The notes under the pieces were generated by a model. The model did no database searches. It was not told the origin of the DNA and saw only the letters and a program-made list of their open reading frames with translations. A DNA stretch of 64,000 nucleotides from Pricia mediterranea (GTDB lineage: Bacteria > Bacteroidota > Bacteroidia > Flavobacteriales > Flavobacteriaceae): the NCBI RefSeq assembly GCF_032248455.1, contig NZ_JAVTTP010000001.1, positions 124,001 through 188,000 of the forward strand, written 5' to 3'. Position 1 is the first letter of the stretch. Every line of letters starts with the position of its first letter. Made by a program: the position numbers and the translations under genes. Below, piece by piece: positions 20,600 to 30,194 of the stretch.

Positions 20600-20815
20600 A
20601 CTGAATGGTGAACTTGATTTAACTGAAAGAAATTAGATGAAAGAAAAACATTCAGTGCAACCTTATTCATGTAGCGAAACAAAAAATATCCGACCCCTGA
20701 TAAATCGTTAAATAAAATTGCATGCGACCTTGGTTTTAAATATCCACAGCATTTCAAAAGACTTTTTAAGAAAATGGTGGGGTATATCCCTCAGGAGTAT
20801 CGCATGTTGAACTAA
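20600..20815 (+). pseudogene. Decayed C-terminal relic of an AraC regulator
   Basis: The plus strand ends with an intact-looking AraC tail, DKSLNKIACDLGFKYPQHF then FKKMVGYIPQEYRMLN and a stop at 20813. This matches the end of the regulator at 25964-26875 (LSEIAYELGFKYPQHFTRLF). Upstream, a further stretch aligns in another frame (IQCNLIHVAKQKISDP against IQNKLIEVAKERVFDP) and contains stops. The N-terminal part is gone. It sits beside the operon A operator just as the intact regulator sits beside the operon B operator. Confidence 0.85.
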
Positions 20816-20852
20816 TAGTTTCCAGCATCCAAAGTTATTCGCCCATTTCGAA

Positions 20853-21284
20853 CTAGAACTTGTATTTTTTAAAAACCATCGACATCGATTCAGGATCAAT
20901 AGCTTCCATATCAATCAGTTTTAAATCTTTTACCATTTCTGCTGTGGTTGTTTTATACTTTTGAAAATGAGGTGTTTTCAAATGCAATTCGTAAGCCTCC
21001 TTATTGGCATAAATTTCCAAAAGTCGTATCTGTGTAGGATTTTGCTTTTGAAACATGGGGTAAATGCAGATTACCCCGGGCTCCAGCCTAAGTGATGCTT
21101 CCGATTCCTCTTTGAGTATCTCCAAATATTCATCCAGATAGTCCGTCCCAATTTCAAGTTCCGCAATGCGAACCATCATTTTCCCTTGATCAGTATCCGC
21201 TTTTAGGGCATCATCGCTTTGCCCGAAACCAAGTAAAGACAGATGCAGTAATACCAATAAAAGCCCCAATTTTTTAGTCAACAT
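20853..21284 (-). CDS. Exported antibiotic-biosynthesis-monooxygenase-type protein (quinol monooxygenase-like)
   Basis: This is a 143-residue protein with a signal peptide (LGLLLVLLHLSLLGFGQ). The rest is one ABM/YgiN-like dimeric alpha+beta barrel: MVRIAELEIGTDYLDEYLEIL, SLRLEPGVICIYPM, RLLEIYANKEAYELHLKTPHFQKYK. Members act cofactor-free on quinols or have related roles. It is the last gene of operon B, 4 bp after the hydrolase gene. Confidence 0.85.
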   Translation of the reverse strand: MLTKKLGLLLVLLHLSLLGFGQSDDALKADTDQGKMMVRIAELEIGTDYLDEYLEILKEESEASLRLEPGVICIYPMFQKQNPTQIRLLEIYANKEAYELHLKTPHFQKYKTTTAEMVKDLKLIDMEAIDPESMSMVFKKYKF

Positions 21285-21288
21285 AGTG

Positions 21289-22386
21289 TCATTTTTTATC
21301 CAATCCTTTTTCTTTTAGCCATTCCGCTAACAATACGGCCACCTTTTCATTGTTCAGGTCGGACATCGGAAAGTGTGTATTTCCCTTAAGACCCTTTTCT
21401 GGAAGGTGTACCAAGGTGACATCACCTCCATGATTGTTCACCGTGGCCGTCCAAAGCTTTGCCATTTGCAAGGCGGCACGCCATTGTTCCTGCCCAGGAT
21501 GCGCTACAGGTTCGTTGGGTATATAATCCCCATAATAGATAACAATGGGTATTTCCGTCAATCGTTTAAACGCTGTCTTGGGTACGCTTCTCGCACTTAA
21601 AGCTCCTCCCACATAGGGGATGGTCTCAGGGACTTCGCCTTCTGGAAAGACAAAATTACTACCGGGTTCATAGGATGCAATGCCTTTGATGTTCCCATTT
21701 TTTAAGGCCGTCAACCAACCTTGGCCGCCACTATGGGAATGGGTGACCAAAACACCAGGTCCAATCTTATCGAACAGCGTGGAAACCGCCTCTATGTTAA
21801 GGTTGATGTTTAATGGTCCCGTATCCGGTGTAATTTGCCTAAAGAACTGGTTCAACGCCCCTGGGTCTTCGGAAAACTGAACATCTGGATAAAATGTGCT
21901 TCCCGTCCCCAATCTGAATATCCCAAACCACAATTGATCATCCGTGGCTGCCGAAATCGTAGTAGGTTCCGTGCTCCTCCCTGATAATCCTCTACGGGGC
22001 TGGTCAATAAGGTATATGGGAAAATTACGCCTTAAAAATAGCGTTTGAAACCCCTCTCTGCCATCTGGGGTCGTTTGCCAGGTACGCATGCTCTGTCCAT
22101 ACCCATGCCAAAAAACCAAAGGTAATTTTTTTGCACTATCAGGAATTTGATAAAAAACAGTGGCATGGTCTCCATGCAAGGTTTGTCCTTCGGTAGCCTG
22201 ATTGGAAGGATTAAATGCGCCATGGGCAACTGGGTCAAAAGTACCAGGGCTGGTTTTAACGCTACCACCCACGGTAGAACTGCCTTGTTCTACAAGGGTA
22301 ATGGGCTGCTTTTGAGCATAAACATCATTTACCAATAATTGAACAATTAAAAGCAATAACAATGTTGTCTTGATATTTTTCATCAC
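21289..22386 (-). CDS. Exported alpha/beta hydrolase (esterase)
   Basis: This is a 365-residue protein with a signal peptide (TTLLLLLIVQLLVNDVYAQ). The alpha/beta hydrolase features are the oxyanion-side LVFWHGYGQSMRTW, the nucleophile elbow T-H-S-H-S-G-G with Ser219, and a C-terminal His in KGNTHFPMSD. The H-S-G-G elbow in place of GxSxG is typical of one bacterial esterase subgroup. It lies in operon B between a cupin lipoprotein and the ABM-like protein. Confidence 0.85.
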   Translation of the reverse strand: MMKNIKTTLLLLLIVQLLVNDVYAQKQPITLVEQGSSTVGGSVKTSPGTFDPVAHGAFNPSNQATEGQTLHGDHATVFYQIPDSAKKLPLVFWHGYGQSMRTWQTTPDGREGFQTLFLRRNFPIYLIDQPRRGLSGRSTEPTTISAATDDQLWFGIFRLGTGSTFYPDVQFSEDPGALNQFFRQITPDTGPLNINLNIEAVSTLFDKIGPGVLVTHSHSGGQGWLTALKNGNIKGIASYEPGSNFVFPEGEVPETIPYVGGALSARSVPKTAFKRLTEIPIVIYYGDYIPNEPVAHPGQEQWRAALQMAKLWTATVNNHGGDVTLVHLPEKGLKGNTHFPMSDLNNEKVAVLLAEWLKEKGLDKK

Positions 22387-22422
22387 TAAGATTTTATTAA
22401 TTTAAAAGTATAGAGGTACTTC

Positions 22423-22914
22423 TTAATTTCTATTTAAATATTGTTCTTCGGTCACAGGATCTAGCCATTCCGTTGGACCGTCAACTCTGCTTGTTATAGC
22501 TATTTGTATGAACGGTTTTTCTGCGCTTGCACCGTGCCAATGCGGGGTGTTTGCAGGGCATTTGACCACATCGCCTTTTCGTAGTATTCTTTTCTCACTA
22601 CCTTTTTCCTGATAATAGCCTTCGCCATCTAAAGACATAATAATCTGTCCGTTGGGATGTGAATGCCAGTTGGACCTAGCCCCAGGATCAAAGGTTACCG
22701 TTCCAACTGAATTTTGGTTCACACTATCCGCCATCACTTGCATATGTACCCATACATCCCCAATGAAATTATTGTTCGTGACCTTTTCCCCTTTAGGGAA
22801 AATCAATTCTTGTTGGGAATTCAAATCGACGGTTTGATTTTTCTCGGCTGCTTGCTTGCAGGAAAATATAAATGTTCCCATCAATATAATCGCTAAAAGA
22901 TTTTTTCTGTTCAT
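22423..22914 (-). CDS. Cupin-domain lipoprotein
   Basis: This is a 163-residue protein with a lipoprotein signal (AIILMGTFIFSC, lipobox Cys near 20). It has a single cupin with the motifs NWHSHPNGQIIMSLDGEGYYQ and PHWHGASAEKPF. It is paralogous to the cupin half of 19509-20354. The start overlaps the end of the upstream hydrolase gene by 4 bases. Its ligand and activity are not known. Confidence 0.88.
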   Translation of the reverse strand: MNRKNLLAIILMGTFIFSCKQAAEKNQTVDLNSQQELIFPKGEKVTNNNFIGDVWVHMQVMADSVNQNSVGTVTFDPGARSNWHSHPNGQIIMSLDGEGYYQEKGSEKRILRKGDVVKCPANTPHWHGASAEKPFIQIAITSRVDGPTEWLDPVTEEQYLNRN

Positions 22915-23969
22915 AGGTCTGTAGTTGAAAGATGGTTTTGGTAAAAGTCCACTAATTTATTTACTGCTTGATTCACATATTCTGGCTTCCAATAGGTTTC
23001 TATATGCGTTGCACCTTCGATAAGGAACAATTCCTTGCTTTTCGCATTGGTCGCCTTTGGAAAAGCATCCAAGGTCAAATATAATGTTTGGGCATTGCTG
23101 CCAGCAATCATTAATAAAGGTTGGTCTATGAGCTCAATATCGTCGGTAGCATTCCAGGCCATTAAATCCATTAAACTGCTTGTGGTGTAAAGAAACGTCG
23201 AATTGGGGTGGGCGTGGGTCCTAAAATAATATTCATAGCCTTGACGATAAAAAAGCGTTGAAACTTTTGCTAGTTCTTCGTCGGTAATACCGTCTACTCC
23301 GGAATAAACAATTTCGCCGCCTCCAGCCTCCTGTTCTCTTGCCTTTGAAGCTTGCTTTAGCCTTTCTTGAATGGTCGAAATCTGCGAATTCAAAAAGCCA
23401 TTTTTTCGTACAATTCCTGTATTGAACATACTCAGGGTTGCCACTGCTTTAAACCGTTTATCGGATTGAACCGCTTTCAACGTATAGCCTCCGCCGCCAC
23501 AAATGCCCAAAGCACCTAAACGTTCTCTATCGACCCCAGGATACTGTGAAATAAAATCGGCCATTCCTCGGATATCTTCTGTACGAAATTGGGGTTTGTC
23601 CATATGGCGTGGCTGGCCCCCACTTGCACCCTGATAGGCAGCATCTGCCGTAATGGTAATATAACCGGCCTCTGCCAAATGCTGTGCATATAGGCCTGCT
23701 GTCTGTTCTTTTATCCCTCCGTTAGGATGTGCAATTGTTATTGCCGGATATTTCTTTGTTCGGTCATAATTGGCTGGTGTATAAACATTTGCCGCAATAT
23801 CGATTCCGTTCAGTTTATACCTAACGGGAAGTATGTTGACTTTTCCATCCACATTCTCCGTAATTGCTCCCTCATATACCAATCCAAAAGGATTTTTCTC
23901 GCTTTGTGCCCTAATCGTCTGATGTATTGATAGCATACTCATTAAAATAAATAATCCTAAATATTTCAT
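22911..23969 (-). CDS. Exported dienelactone-hydrolase-like alpha/beta hydrolase
   Basis: This is a 352-residue protein with a signal peptide ending near IRAQ. The alpha/beta fold is shown by ITIAHPNGG and by the nucleophile elbow LGALGICGGGGYTLKA. There the catalytic position (157) is cysteine, as in dienelactone hydrolases, not serine. The likely His is in IEGATHIETYWKPEYV. It would act on lactones or esters in the periplasm. It is in operon B, 4 bp after the CMD-like gene. Confidence 0.85.
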   Translation of the reverse strand: MKYLGLFILMSMLSIHQTIRAQSEKNPFGLVYEGAITENVDGKVNILPVRYKLNGIDIAANVYTPANYDRTKKYPAITIAHPNGGIKEQTAGLYAQHLAEAGYITITADAAYQGASGGQPRHMDKPQFRTEDIRGMADFISQYPGVDRERLGALGICGGGGYTLKAVQSDKRFKAVATLSMFNTGIVRKNGFLNSQISTIQERLKQASKAREQEAGGGEIVYSGVDGITDEELAKVSTLFYRQGYEYYFRTHAHPNSTFLYTTSSLMDLMAWNATDDIELIDQPLLMIAGSNAQTLYLTLDAFPKATNAKSKELFLIEGATHIETYWKPEYVNQAVNKLVDFYQNHLSTTDL

Positions 23970-23973
23970 TTCC

Positions 23974-24714
23974 TTACTGCTTTTTAGATTCCAATAATTC
24001 GTTCAATACTTTTTTGGCCGAATCGATTTTTTCTTGATCTACATTTTTCCCCACCACATCCATCAATTCCTTTAATTGAATTGGCGTAATTCCTTGAATC
24101 AAACAGATGTTCATGTGCGAATGCAGCATAGGCTCCACACCGCCGATGGTTGCCAGAACGGAAACCGTGACCAGTTCCCTTTGCCGATAAACCAAAATGT
24201 CTCTGTCGAAAATATCCGCAAACAGATGCTCCTTCAAAAAGACTTCGATAATCGGGGCGAATTGGGCATAATCGGCCGGAGGACCGTCCAATTTGGCCTG
24301 TACCAAGGTTTCCAAATTCGCTTTGCCCCGTTCGTATTTTGTACGATTATCTTCTATTGGGGTAGCTTCCGCTCCTAGCTGATCTTCAACTCCTTCGGCC
24401 TTGCGTTTGTCCAAAACTTTTATAAACGTCCGTAAACCACGCAAGCTCCTTGGAAATCCACAATAGGCATATAGATGCACCATAACTTCCTTGATTTCTC
24501 TTACGGTCAATCCTGCATCCAGACCTTCCGTTAAAGCGGATTCCAAAGTTTGCAGGTCGCCTTTTGCGGTGAGTGAGGCAATGGCAATTATGGATTGTTG
24601 CTTCGCATCCAAATTCACGATTGTATTATCCTTGGATTGGGCATTCACATGATTTGTGACGCCAAGAAACGCAGTAATCACTATGGCAATACCAATTGTT
24701 ATAAGCTGTTTCAT
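23974..24714 (-). CDS. Exported carboxymuconolactone decarboxylase-family protein
   Basis: This is a 246-residue protein with a signal peptide (ITIGIAIVITAFLGVTNHVNAQ). It has two CMD-type helical domains, one around IAIASLTAKGDLQTLESAL to EVMVHLYAYCGFPRSL and one around RELVTVSVLATIGGVEPMLHSH. The AhpD-type CxxC is absent, so a peroxidase role is unlikely; the E-x-x-x-H pattern is that of the decarboxylase/unknown subgroup. It is in operon B. Export of a CMD-family protein is unusual. Confidence 0.87.
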   Translation of the reverse strand: MKQLITIGIAIVITAFLGVTNHVNAQSKDNTIVNLDAKQQSIIAIASLTAKGDLQTLESALTEGLDAGLTVREIKEVMVHLYAYCGFPRSLRGLRTFIKVLDKRKAEGVEDQLGAEATPIEDNRTKYERGKANLETLVQAKLDGPPADYAQFAPIIEVFLKEHLFADIFDRDILVYRQRELVTVSVLATIGGVEPMLHSHMNICLIQGITPIQLKELMDVVGKNVDQEKIDSAKKVLNELLESKKQ

Positions 24715-24748
24715 CCTTTTGCTATTATTTTTAATTTTTCGCTACTTA

Positions 24749-25732
<984 letters not shown>

Positions 25733-25831
25733 TTATTATTTTTTAAAGATTATCCCAATCAGTTCATCATGTTTTAAACTTTACGGATAAAAATAGTGGC
25801 CGAAATCTTGTTCCCTTTTATCGATTTGATA

Positions 25832-25899
25832 CAAAAGTAGTGGGTCAAAAACCAAATAGGCTTACCCAAATTACGGTTATACCTACCACTATTACGGAT
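25832..25899 (-). promoter_or_regulatory. Promoter and AraC-type operator of operon B
   Basis: A minus-strand TACTTTTG -7 box (plus-strand 25832-25839) precedes the reductase start at 25732. After 23 bp come two direct repeats of TACC-n5-TTACGG, at 25863-25876 and 25884-25897, spaced 21 bp. The layout and most bases of the repeats match the unit at 20398-20465. The site lies between the divergent reductase and AraC genes and may also control the latter. Confidence 0.78.
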
Positions 25900-25963
25900 T
25901 TTCCAATAACCGTTTGAATTACTGGTAATCAATGGCTTATCTTTAACAAAAAATTAGAGGTTA

Positions 25964-26875
25964 ATGAAAAATGTACTGCACATCGACACCGTTGGAGATT
26001 ACCTTAATTTGAGAAAACAAGAGGTGTTGCACCCTCTAGTGGGTATTGTTGATTTTGAGGACGTAAACAAAGAAGGCTACGAAAACAAAGACTATGATGC
26101 CTTCCATTATAATTGCTATGCTGTTTTCTTGAAGGATGCCAAGGGATGCAAAATGCATTACGGAGGGAAGCCATACGATTATGATGAGGGAACCCTTGTC
26201 TTTATGGCTCCCGGTCAAACCATTGAATTAAGCGGTTTTGACCCTGATTATGTGCCCAAGGGGTATGCAATACTATTCCACCCTGATTTATTGATAGGTA
26301 CGGAATTGGGAAAAAAATTACATAGCTATAGTTTTTTCTCCTATTCAAGCAACGAAGCACTCCATCTTTCCAATAAAGAACGAAAAGTGATTCTAAGTTT
26401 GATCGAAAAAATACAGTTTGAGTTGGAACAAAACTTGGACAAGCACAGTAAAAAGTTGATTGTAGCCAACATTGAACTCTTTTTGGATTATTGCACTCGT
26501 TTTTATGATAGGCAATTCATTACACGAGAGGTAGAAAATATAAGTTCTTTGGAGAGATTCGATGTTTTGTTGAGCCAGTACTTTTCATCCGATAAACCGC
26601 AAAAGCATGGCACTCCAACTGTGGGTTACTTTGCGGATCGCTTGCACCTTTCGCCCAACTATTTTGGAGATTTGGTGAAAAAGGAAACGGGAAAATCTGC
26701 CCAAGAGTACATCCAGAACAAGCTGATAGAAGTTGCTAAGGAACGCGTATTTGACCCATCAAAATCTTTAAGTGAGATAGCATATGAATTAGGGTTTAAA
26801 TATCCACAACATTTCACAAGGCTCTTTAAACAAAGGGTAGGACATTCGCCCAGTGAATTTCGGAATTTGAACTAG
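25964..26875 (+). CDS. AraC-family regulator of the element's redox regulon
   Basis: This is a 303-residue protein. The N-terminal cupin-like sensor spans about 1-170 (FHYNCYAVFLKDAKGCKMHYGG, GTLVFMAPGQTIEL). The C-terminal AraC DNA-binding domain spans about 205-300: FADRLHLSPNYFGDLVKKET, then LSEIAYELGFKYPQHFTRLF and GHSPSEFRNLN. It is divergent from operon B with the operator between. A decayed copy beside operon A's identical operator argues that this protein controls both operons. The inducer is unknown. Confidence 0.9.
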   Translation: MKNVLHIDTVGDYLNLRKQEVLHPLVGIVDFEDVNKEGYENKDYDAFHYNCYAVFLKDAKGCKMHYGGKPYDYDEGTLVFMAPGQTIELSGFDPDYVPKGYAILFHPDLLIGTELGKKLHSYSFFSYSSNEALHLSNKERKVILSLIEKIQFELEQNLDKHSKKLIVANIELFLDYCTRFYDRQFITREVENISSLERFDVLLSQYFSSDKPQKHGTPTVGYFADRLHLSPNYFGDLVKKETGKSAQEYIQNKLIEVAKERVFDPSKSLSEIAYELGFKYPQHFTRLFKQRVGHSPSEFRNLN

Positions 26876-26963
26876 AACCGAAACTGCCACTAAAATAAAT
26901 TTGTCTTTCAAACTCCACAATTTCCTCTGGTGTAGTAGCCTTTTCGTAAACGGATATAATCGA

Positions 26964-28353
26964 GAGTGTAAACTGAACTCTGTCTGAAATAAATTTAATC
27001 ATTAATTTTATTCAGACAGAATCATGAGAAAAGGAGAACAAACGGAATTCGAGAAAAAGGTACTTGACCAGTTCATGTCGGGCAAGAACCTTTTCGGCAA
27101 GGGCGGCGCGTTCGCCCCCATGCTGAAGAACGTCATCGAGAAAGCGCTCGAAGCGGAGATGGAAGGCCATCTCGGCGAGGCCCAGCGTAACGTTGGGAAC
27201 AAACGCAACGGCAAGGGCAAAAAGACCATCAAGAGCGGCTACGGCACCTTCGATATCGAAACGCCCCAGGACAGGCAGAGCAGTTTCGAGCCGGAACTGG
27301 TAAAAAAGCGACAGACCATCCTGGCGGACAACCTGTCCGATAAGATCATCGGGCTTTATGGCCTGGGCATGAGCTATCGCGACATCTCCTCGCATATAAA
27401 GGAAATGTACGACACCGATATCTCGCACACCGAGCTGAGCCAGATAACCGACAGGATCATACCCGACGTCAAGGCATGGCAGAACCGCCCCTTGGAACCG
27501 CTCTATTGTATAGTATGGCTCGATGCCATGCACTACAAGGTGAAGGTGGACGGGAAGATGGCCCACAAGGCACTTTATAACATCTTGGGCATCAACAAGG
27601 AAGGCCGAAAGGAAATATTGGGCATGTACATCTCCGAGAGCGAAGGGGCCAACTTTTGGCTGCAGGTGCTTACCGACCTGAACAACCGCGGCCTGAAGGA
27701 TATCCTGATCGCCTGTACGGACAACCTCCGGGGATTTACCGATGCGATATTGGGCGTATTCCCCAAAGCGCAGGTACAGCTCTGCATCGTGCACCAGATA
27801 AGGAACTCGCTCAAATATATCGCCTCCAAGGACCAAAAGGAATTTATGCGCGACCTGAAACTTGTGTACCGGGCGTCGAGCAAAGAGGTCGCGGAAGACG
27901 AACTCCTGAACCTCGAAGTGAAATGGGGAAGCAAATATCCCGTGGTCATCGAGAGCTGGCAACGCAACTGGGAACAGCTATCGCAGTATTTCCAGTATAC
28001 CGAACCTATAAGGAAGATCATCTATACCACAAATGCGGTGGAAGGCTTCCACCGACAGGTCCGAAAGGTGACCAAGACCAAGGGCGCGTTCACGAACGAC
28101 ATGGCCCTTATGAAACTGATATACCTGGCCACAAAGAACATTGAAAAGAAGTGGACCAGCCCATTGCATAATTGGAGCCTGACCGTTCAACAACTTTATA
28201 TTAAATTTGGGGACCGAATACAGTTCGACCTGAGAACAGGGCCCAAAGAGAACGCCGCTGCCGCGGGGGCGCATTCCAAAACCCGTCGGATAAAAGATCC
28301 GACATGTTTTGAAATGGATGAAAAGTGAACCGGACAGAGTTTAAATTACACAC
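26964..28353 (+). mobile_element. IS256-family insertion sequence
   Basis: One transposase is flanked by imperfect inverted repeats: left GTGTAAACTGAACTCTGTCTG from 26966, right (reverse complement) GTGTAATTTAAACTCTGTCCG ending at 28351, 17 of 21 matching. The exact ends are uncertain by a few bases. No target-site duplication is evident in the flanking bases. It lies between the AraC gene and the integrase of the tRNA-Pro element. Confidence 0.85.
27024..28328 (+). CDS. IS256-family transposase
   Basis: This is a 434-residue, full-length transposase of the Mutator/IS256 type. The DDE residues are visible: Asp167 in VWLDAMHYKVK, Asp233 in IACTDNLRGF and Glu340 in TTNAVEGFHRQVRK. The conserved C-x2-H pattern is present in QLCIVHQIRNSLKY. 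The frame is intact, so the copy may be active. It is visibly richer in G+C than its surroundings, which fits recent arrival. Confidence 0.96.
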   Translation: MRKGEQTEFEKKVLDQFMSGKNLFGKGGAFAPMLKNVIEKALEAEMEGHLGEAQRNVGNKRNGKGKKTIKSGYGTFDIETPQDRQSSFEPELVKKRQTILADNLSDKIIGLYGLGMSYRDISSHIKEMYDTDISHTELSQITDRIIPDVKAWQNRPLEPLYCIVWLDAMHYKVKVDGKMAHKALYNILGINKEGRKEILGMYISESEGANFWLQVLTDLNNRGLKDILIACTDNLRGFTDAILGVFPKAQVQLCIVHQIRNSLKYIASKDQKEFMRDLKLVYRASSKEVAEDELLNLEVKWGSKYPVVIESWQRNWEQLSQYFQYTEPIRKIIYTTNAVEGFHRQVRKVTKTKGAFTNDMALMKLIYLATKNIEKKWTSPLHNWSLTVQQLYIKFGDRIQFDLRTGPKENAAAAGAHSKTRRIKDPTCFEMDEK

Positions 28354-28360
28354 CCTTCAA

Positions 28361-28392
28361 TAAAAAAGACCAAGCTGAATCAGCCTGGTCTT
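28361..28392 (-). terminator. Terminator after the integrase
   Basis: On the minus strand, AAGACCAGGCTGA-TTCAGCTTGGTCTT forms a hairpin with one mismatch, followed by TTTTTT. It lies 50 bp past the integrase stop. Confidence 0.7.
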
Positions 28393-28441
28393 GTCATATT
28401 CAGTTTAAGCCTATACATTCAAAATGAAAATCTTACGCTTT

Positions 28442-29705
28442 TCATTTTGAGGTGGTTATTTTGGAAAATGATTTATTCTCCTTTTGATTGAATTGTGCTC
28501 GCAACCGCTGCATGTCATCACTTACTTTTCGCTCTATAACTTTTGCATAAATTTGAGTCGTAGCTATTCTAGAATGCCCCAATAATTTTGAAACTGTCTC
28601 AATGGGCATACCATTACTCAGCGTTACCGTTGTTGCAAAAGTATGTCGAGCGATATGAAATGTGAGGTTCTTTTGAATACCACATACATCTGCTATTTCC
28701 TTTAAATAGGAATTTAGCTTTTGGTTAGTGATTTTAGGGAATATGGTGCCTTGTGAAATAGATTTTTTTATTGCTCTTATATTTTTCAACAATTTCAAGT
28801 GCTTTTGGTAATAATGGAACCCGAATGGGCTTAGTTGTCTTTTCTCGACGATAATATATCCAAAGTTCGCCATCTATTCCAATACATAGGTTTTCTCCGG
28901 TCAGGTTAATTACATCGATATAACTCAAACTCGTATAGCAACTAAAAACAAACAAATCCTTTACCAGCTGAAGTCTAGTTGTGGCAAAGGACTTTTCTTC
29001 TATTGCTTGAAGCTCTAACAAACTTAGGAAACCCCTTTCGTTCTTGATGAACTTAGACTTGAACTTGACGAAGGGGTCGCGATTAATCCAACCCAATTTG
29101 ATGGACAAGTTTACCAACTTCCTAAATCGCTCAATATGCTTCATCACCGTATTATTCCCCATTCGTTGTTGATGATCCTCCGGGATATAACTTCTCAGGT
29201 ACTTTTCAAACTGCGTTATGAAGTTATAATCCAGCTCTTTCAGATACATATCGGAGGTTTTATAAGATTTTAACAGGAATTTCGAAATGTAGCTTTGGGT
29301 AGTATAATAGTTCTTTTGGGTACCCCATTTCAATTTACCCTTCATATCCTCATTATGATAGGCGATAATGTCCAAAATGGAATGATTGTTTTCATCCTTT
29401 CCTAAGTATCGAGCTTTAATAGCCTGCGCGGTAATTAACTTGTTACCGGCCATCAAATCCCGATAAGAATTAAAAAGATGGTTATAGGTTTCGTCCAAAT
29501 AGCTATTAAGTACTTTCGATTTTTGGCTAGTCCCTTTAGCTCGGTTTTTATGTACGTCCCAATCCGAGATCAAAACTTTTCGTTTTAAACTGATGACCGC
29601 CCGTTTGCCGTTTACCGTGATTCTAGCATAAAGTGATGCCCGATTGTCCTTGACTCTGGAAAAATCTGCCCAGAAAAGAATACTGAATGTTGAAGATGTC
29701 TTCAT
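28442..29705 (-). pseudogene. IntDOT-like tyrosine integrase, frameshifted
   Basis: The N-terminal part starts at the ATG at 29705 (MKTSSTFSILFWADFSR) and carries the arm- and core-binding domains, up to VPLLPKALEIVEKYKSN. It then leaves frame at a run of seven A (plus-strand T run 28763-28769) and stops at 28734. The next frame continues without loss: ISQGTIFPKITNQKLNSYL, then the catalytic H-I-A-R-H, LLGHSRIATT and the Tyr in TTQIYAKV, ending at 28442. The first catalytic Arg position reads SLSYIDV, with Ser, as in IntDOT-type integrases of Bacteroidota. A base change in the A run breaks the gene; a read error cannot be excluded. It lies beside tRNA-Pro and would have driven integration of the element. 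Confidence 0.87.
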
Positions 29706-29779
29706 GATTTCGTCTTTTAGTTAACATTTATTTTGTTATCAGACGAAAGTCAAATCACTTATAAAGATACATTTATTTA

Positions 29780-29852
29780 GTCAACGCATTTGGAGTTTTA
29801 ACAAATAGGTCAACACTTTTACAGTTTTAAATTTGTTGACCGATTTGTTGAC
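29780..29852. repeat. Cluster of GTTGAC motifs, candidate integrase arm sites
   Basis: Four GTTGAC units lie between the integrase and tRNA-Pro: two inverted (GTCAAC near 29781 and 29808) and two direct within tgttgaccgatttgttgac (29834-29852). The latter 19-bp block is identical to one at the left end of the element. Confidence 0.5.
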
Positions 29853-29887
29853 TTTTCTATTGGGATTAAATGATATGTTTTGATATC

Positions 29888-29929
29888 CCTAAAAACAAAA
29901 GAACCTGATAATCATACGATTAACAGGTT
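29888..29929 (-). terminator. Element-supplied terminator for the tRNA operon
   Basis: On the minus strand, AACCTGtTAATC-gtat-GATTAtCAGGTT forms a hairpin followed by CTTTTGTTTTT. It lies about 25 bp beyond the tRNA-Pro 3' end, inside the element, and would replace the ancestral terminator now at 12112-12150. Confidence 0.72.
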
Positions 29930-29956
29930 TTTGCTATAGATTGATACTATAATTTG

Positions 29957-30031
29957 TCGGGGTGGCAGGATTCGAACCTGCGACCTCCTGCTCCCAAAGC
30001 AGGCGCGATAACCGGGCTACGCTACACCCCG
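29957..30031 (-). tRNA. tRNA-Pro (anticodon UGG)
   Basis: A cloverleaf is readable on the minus strand. The acceptor stem is CGGGGTG with CACCCCG and discriminator A. The anticodon loop is CTGC-TTTGGGA-GCAG with TGG, and the T arm is GCAGG-TTCGAAT-CCTGC. CCA is not encoded. Its 3' end is the attachment site of the integrated element and is intact. Confidence 0.96.
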
Positions 30032-30041
30032 AGGCTTGTGG

Positions 30042-30125
30042 CGGAGAGACCGGGATTCGAACCCGGGCGACGCTTGCGCGTCGACAGATTAGCAATCTGC
30101 TCCGTTACCACTCCGGCACCTCTCC
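30042..30125 (-). tRNA. tRNA-Ser (anticodon GCU)
   Basis: A cloverleaf with the long variable arm of class II tRNAs is readable on the minus strand. The acceptor stem is GGAGAGG with TCTCTCC (last pair G-U) and discriminator G. The anticodon stem-loop is CAGA-TTGCTAA-TCTG, and the variable arm includes GACGCGCAAGCGTC. It lies 10 bp upstream of tRNA-Pro and is cotranscribed with it. Confidence 0.96.
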
Positions 30126-30161
30126 ATAATACATAAATGAACCTCCGCTCAAATGCGGTTG

Positions 30162-30194
30162 CAAATGTAAGCCTTTAATACACGAATTCACAAA
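30162..30194 (-). promoter_or_regulatory. Promoter of the tRNA-Ser/tRNA-Pro operon
   Basis: On the minus strand TTTG (30194-30191), 21 bp, then TACATTTG (30169-30162) fits the Bacteroidota housekeeping promoter consensus. It lies just upstream of tRNA-Ser. Confidence 0.65.

Noticed and set aside
27012-27962. A 316-codon minus-strand frame inside the IS256 transposase
   Set aside because: The DDE residues and family motifs are on the plus strand; the antisense translation is repetitive Val/Leu/His-rich shadow.
26956-28361. Target-site duplication around the IS256 element
   Set aside because: The 8 bases on each side of the likely ends (ATAATCGA and CCTTCAAT) do not match, and shifting the ends by a base or two does not help.
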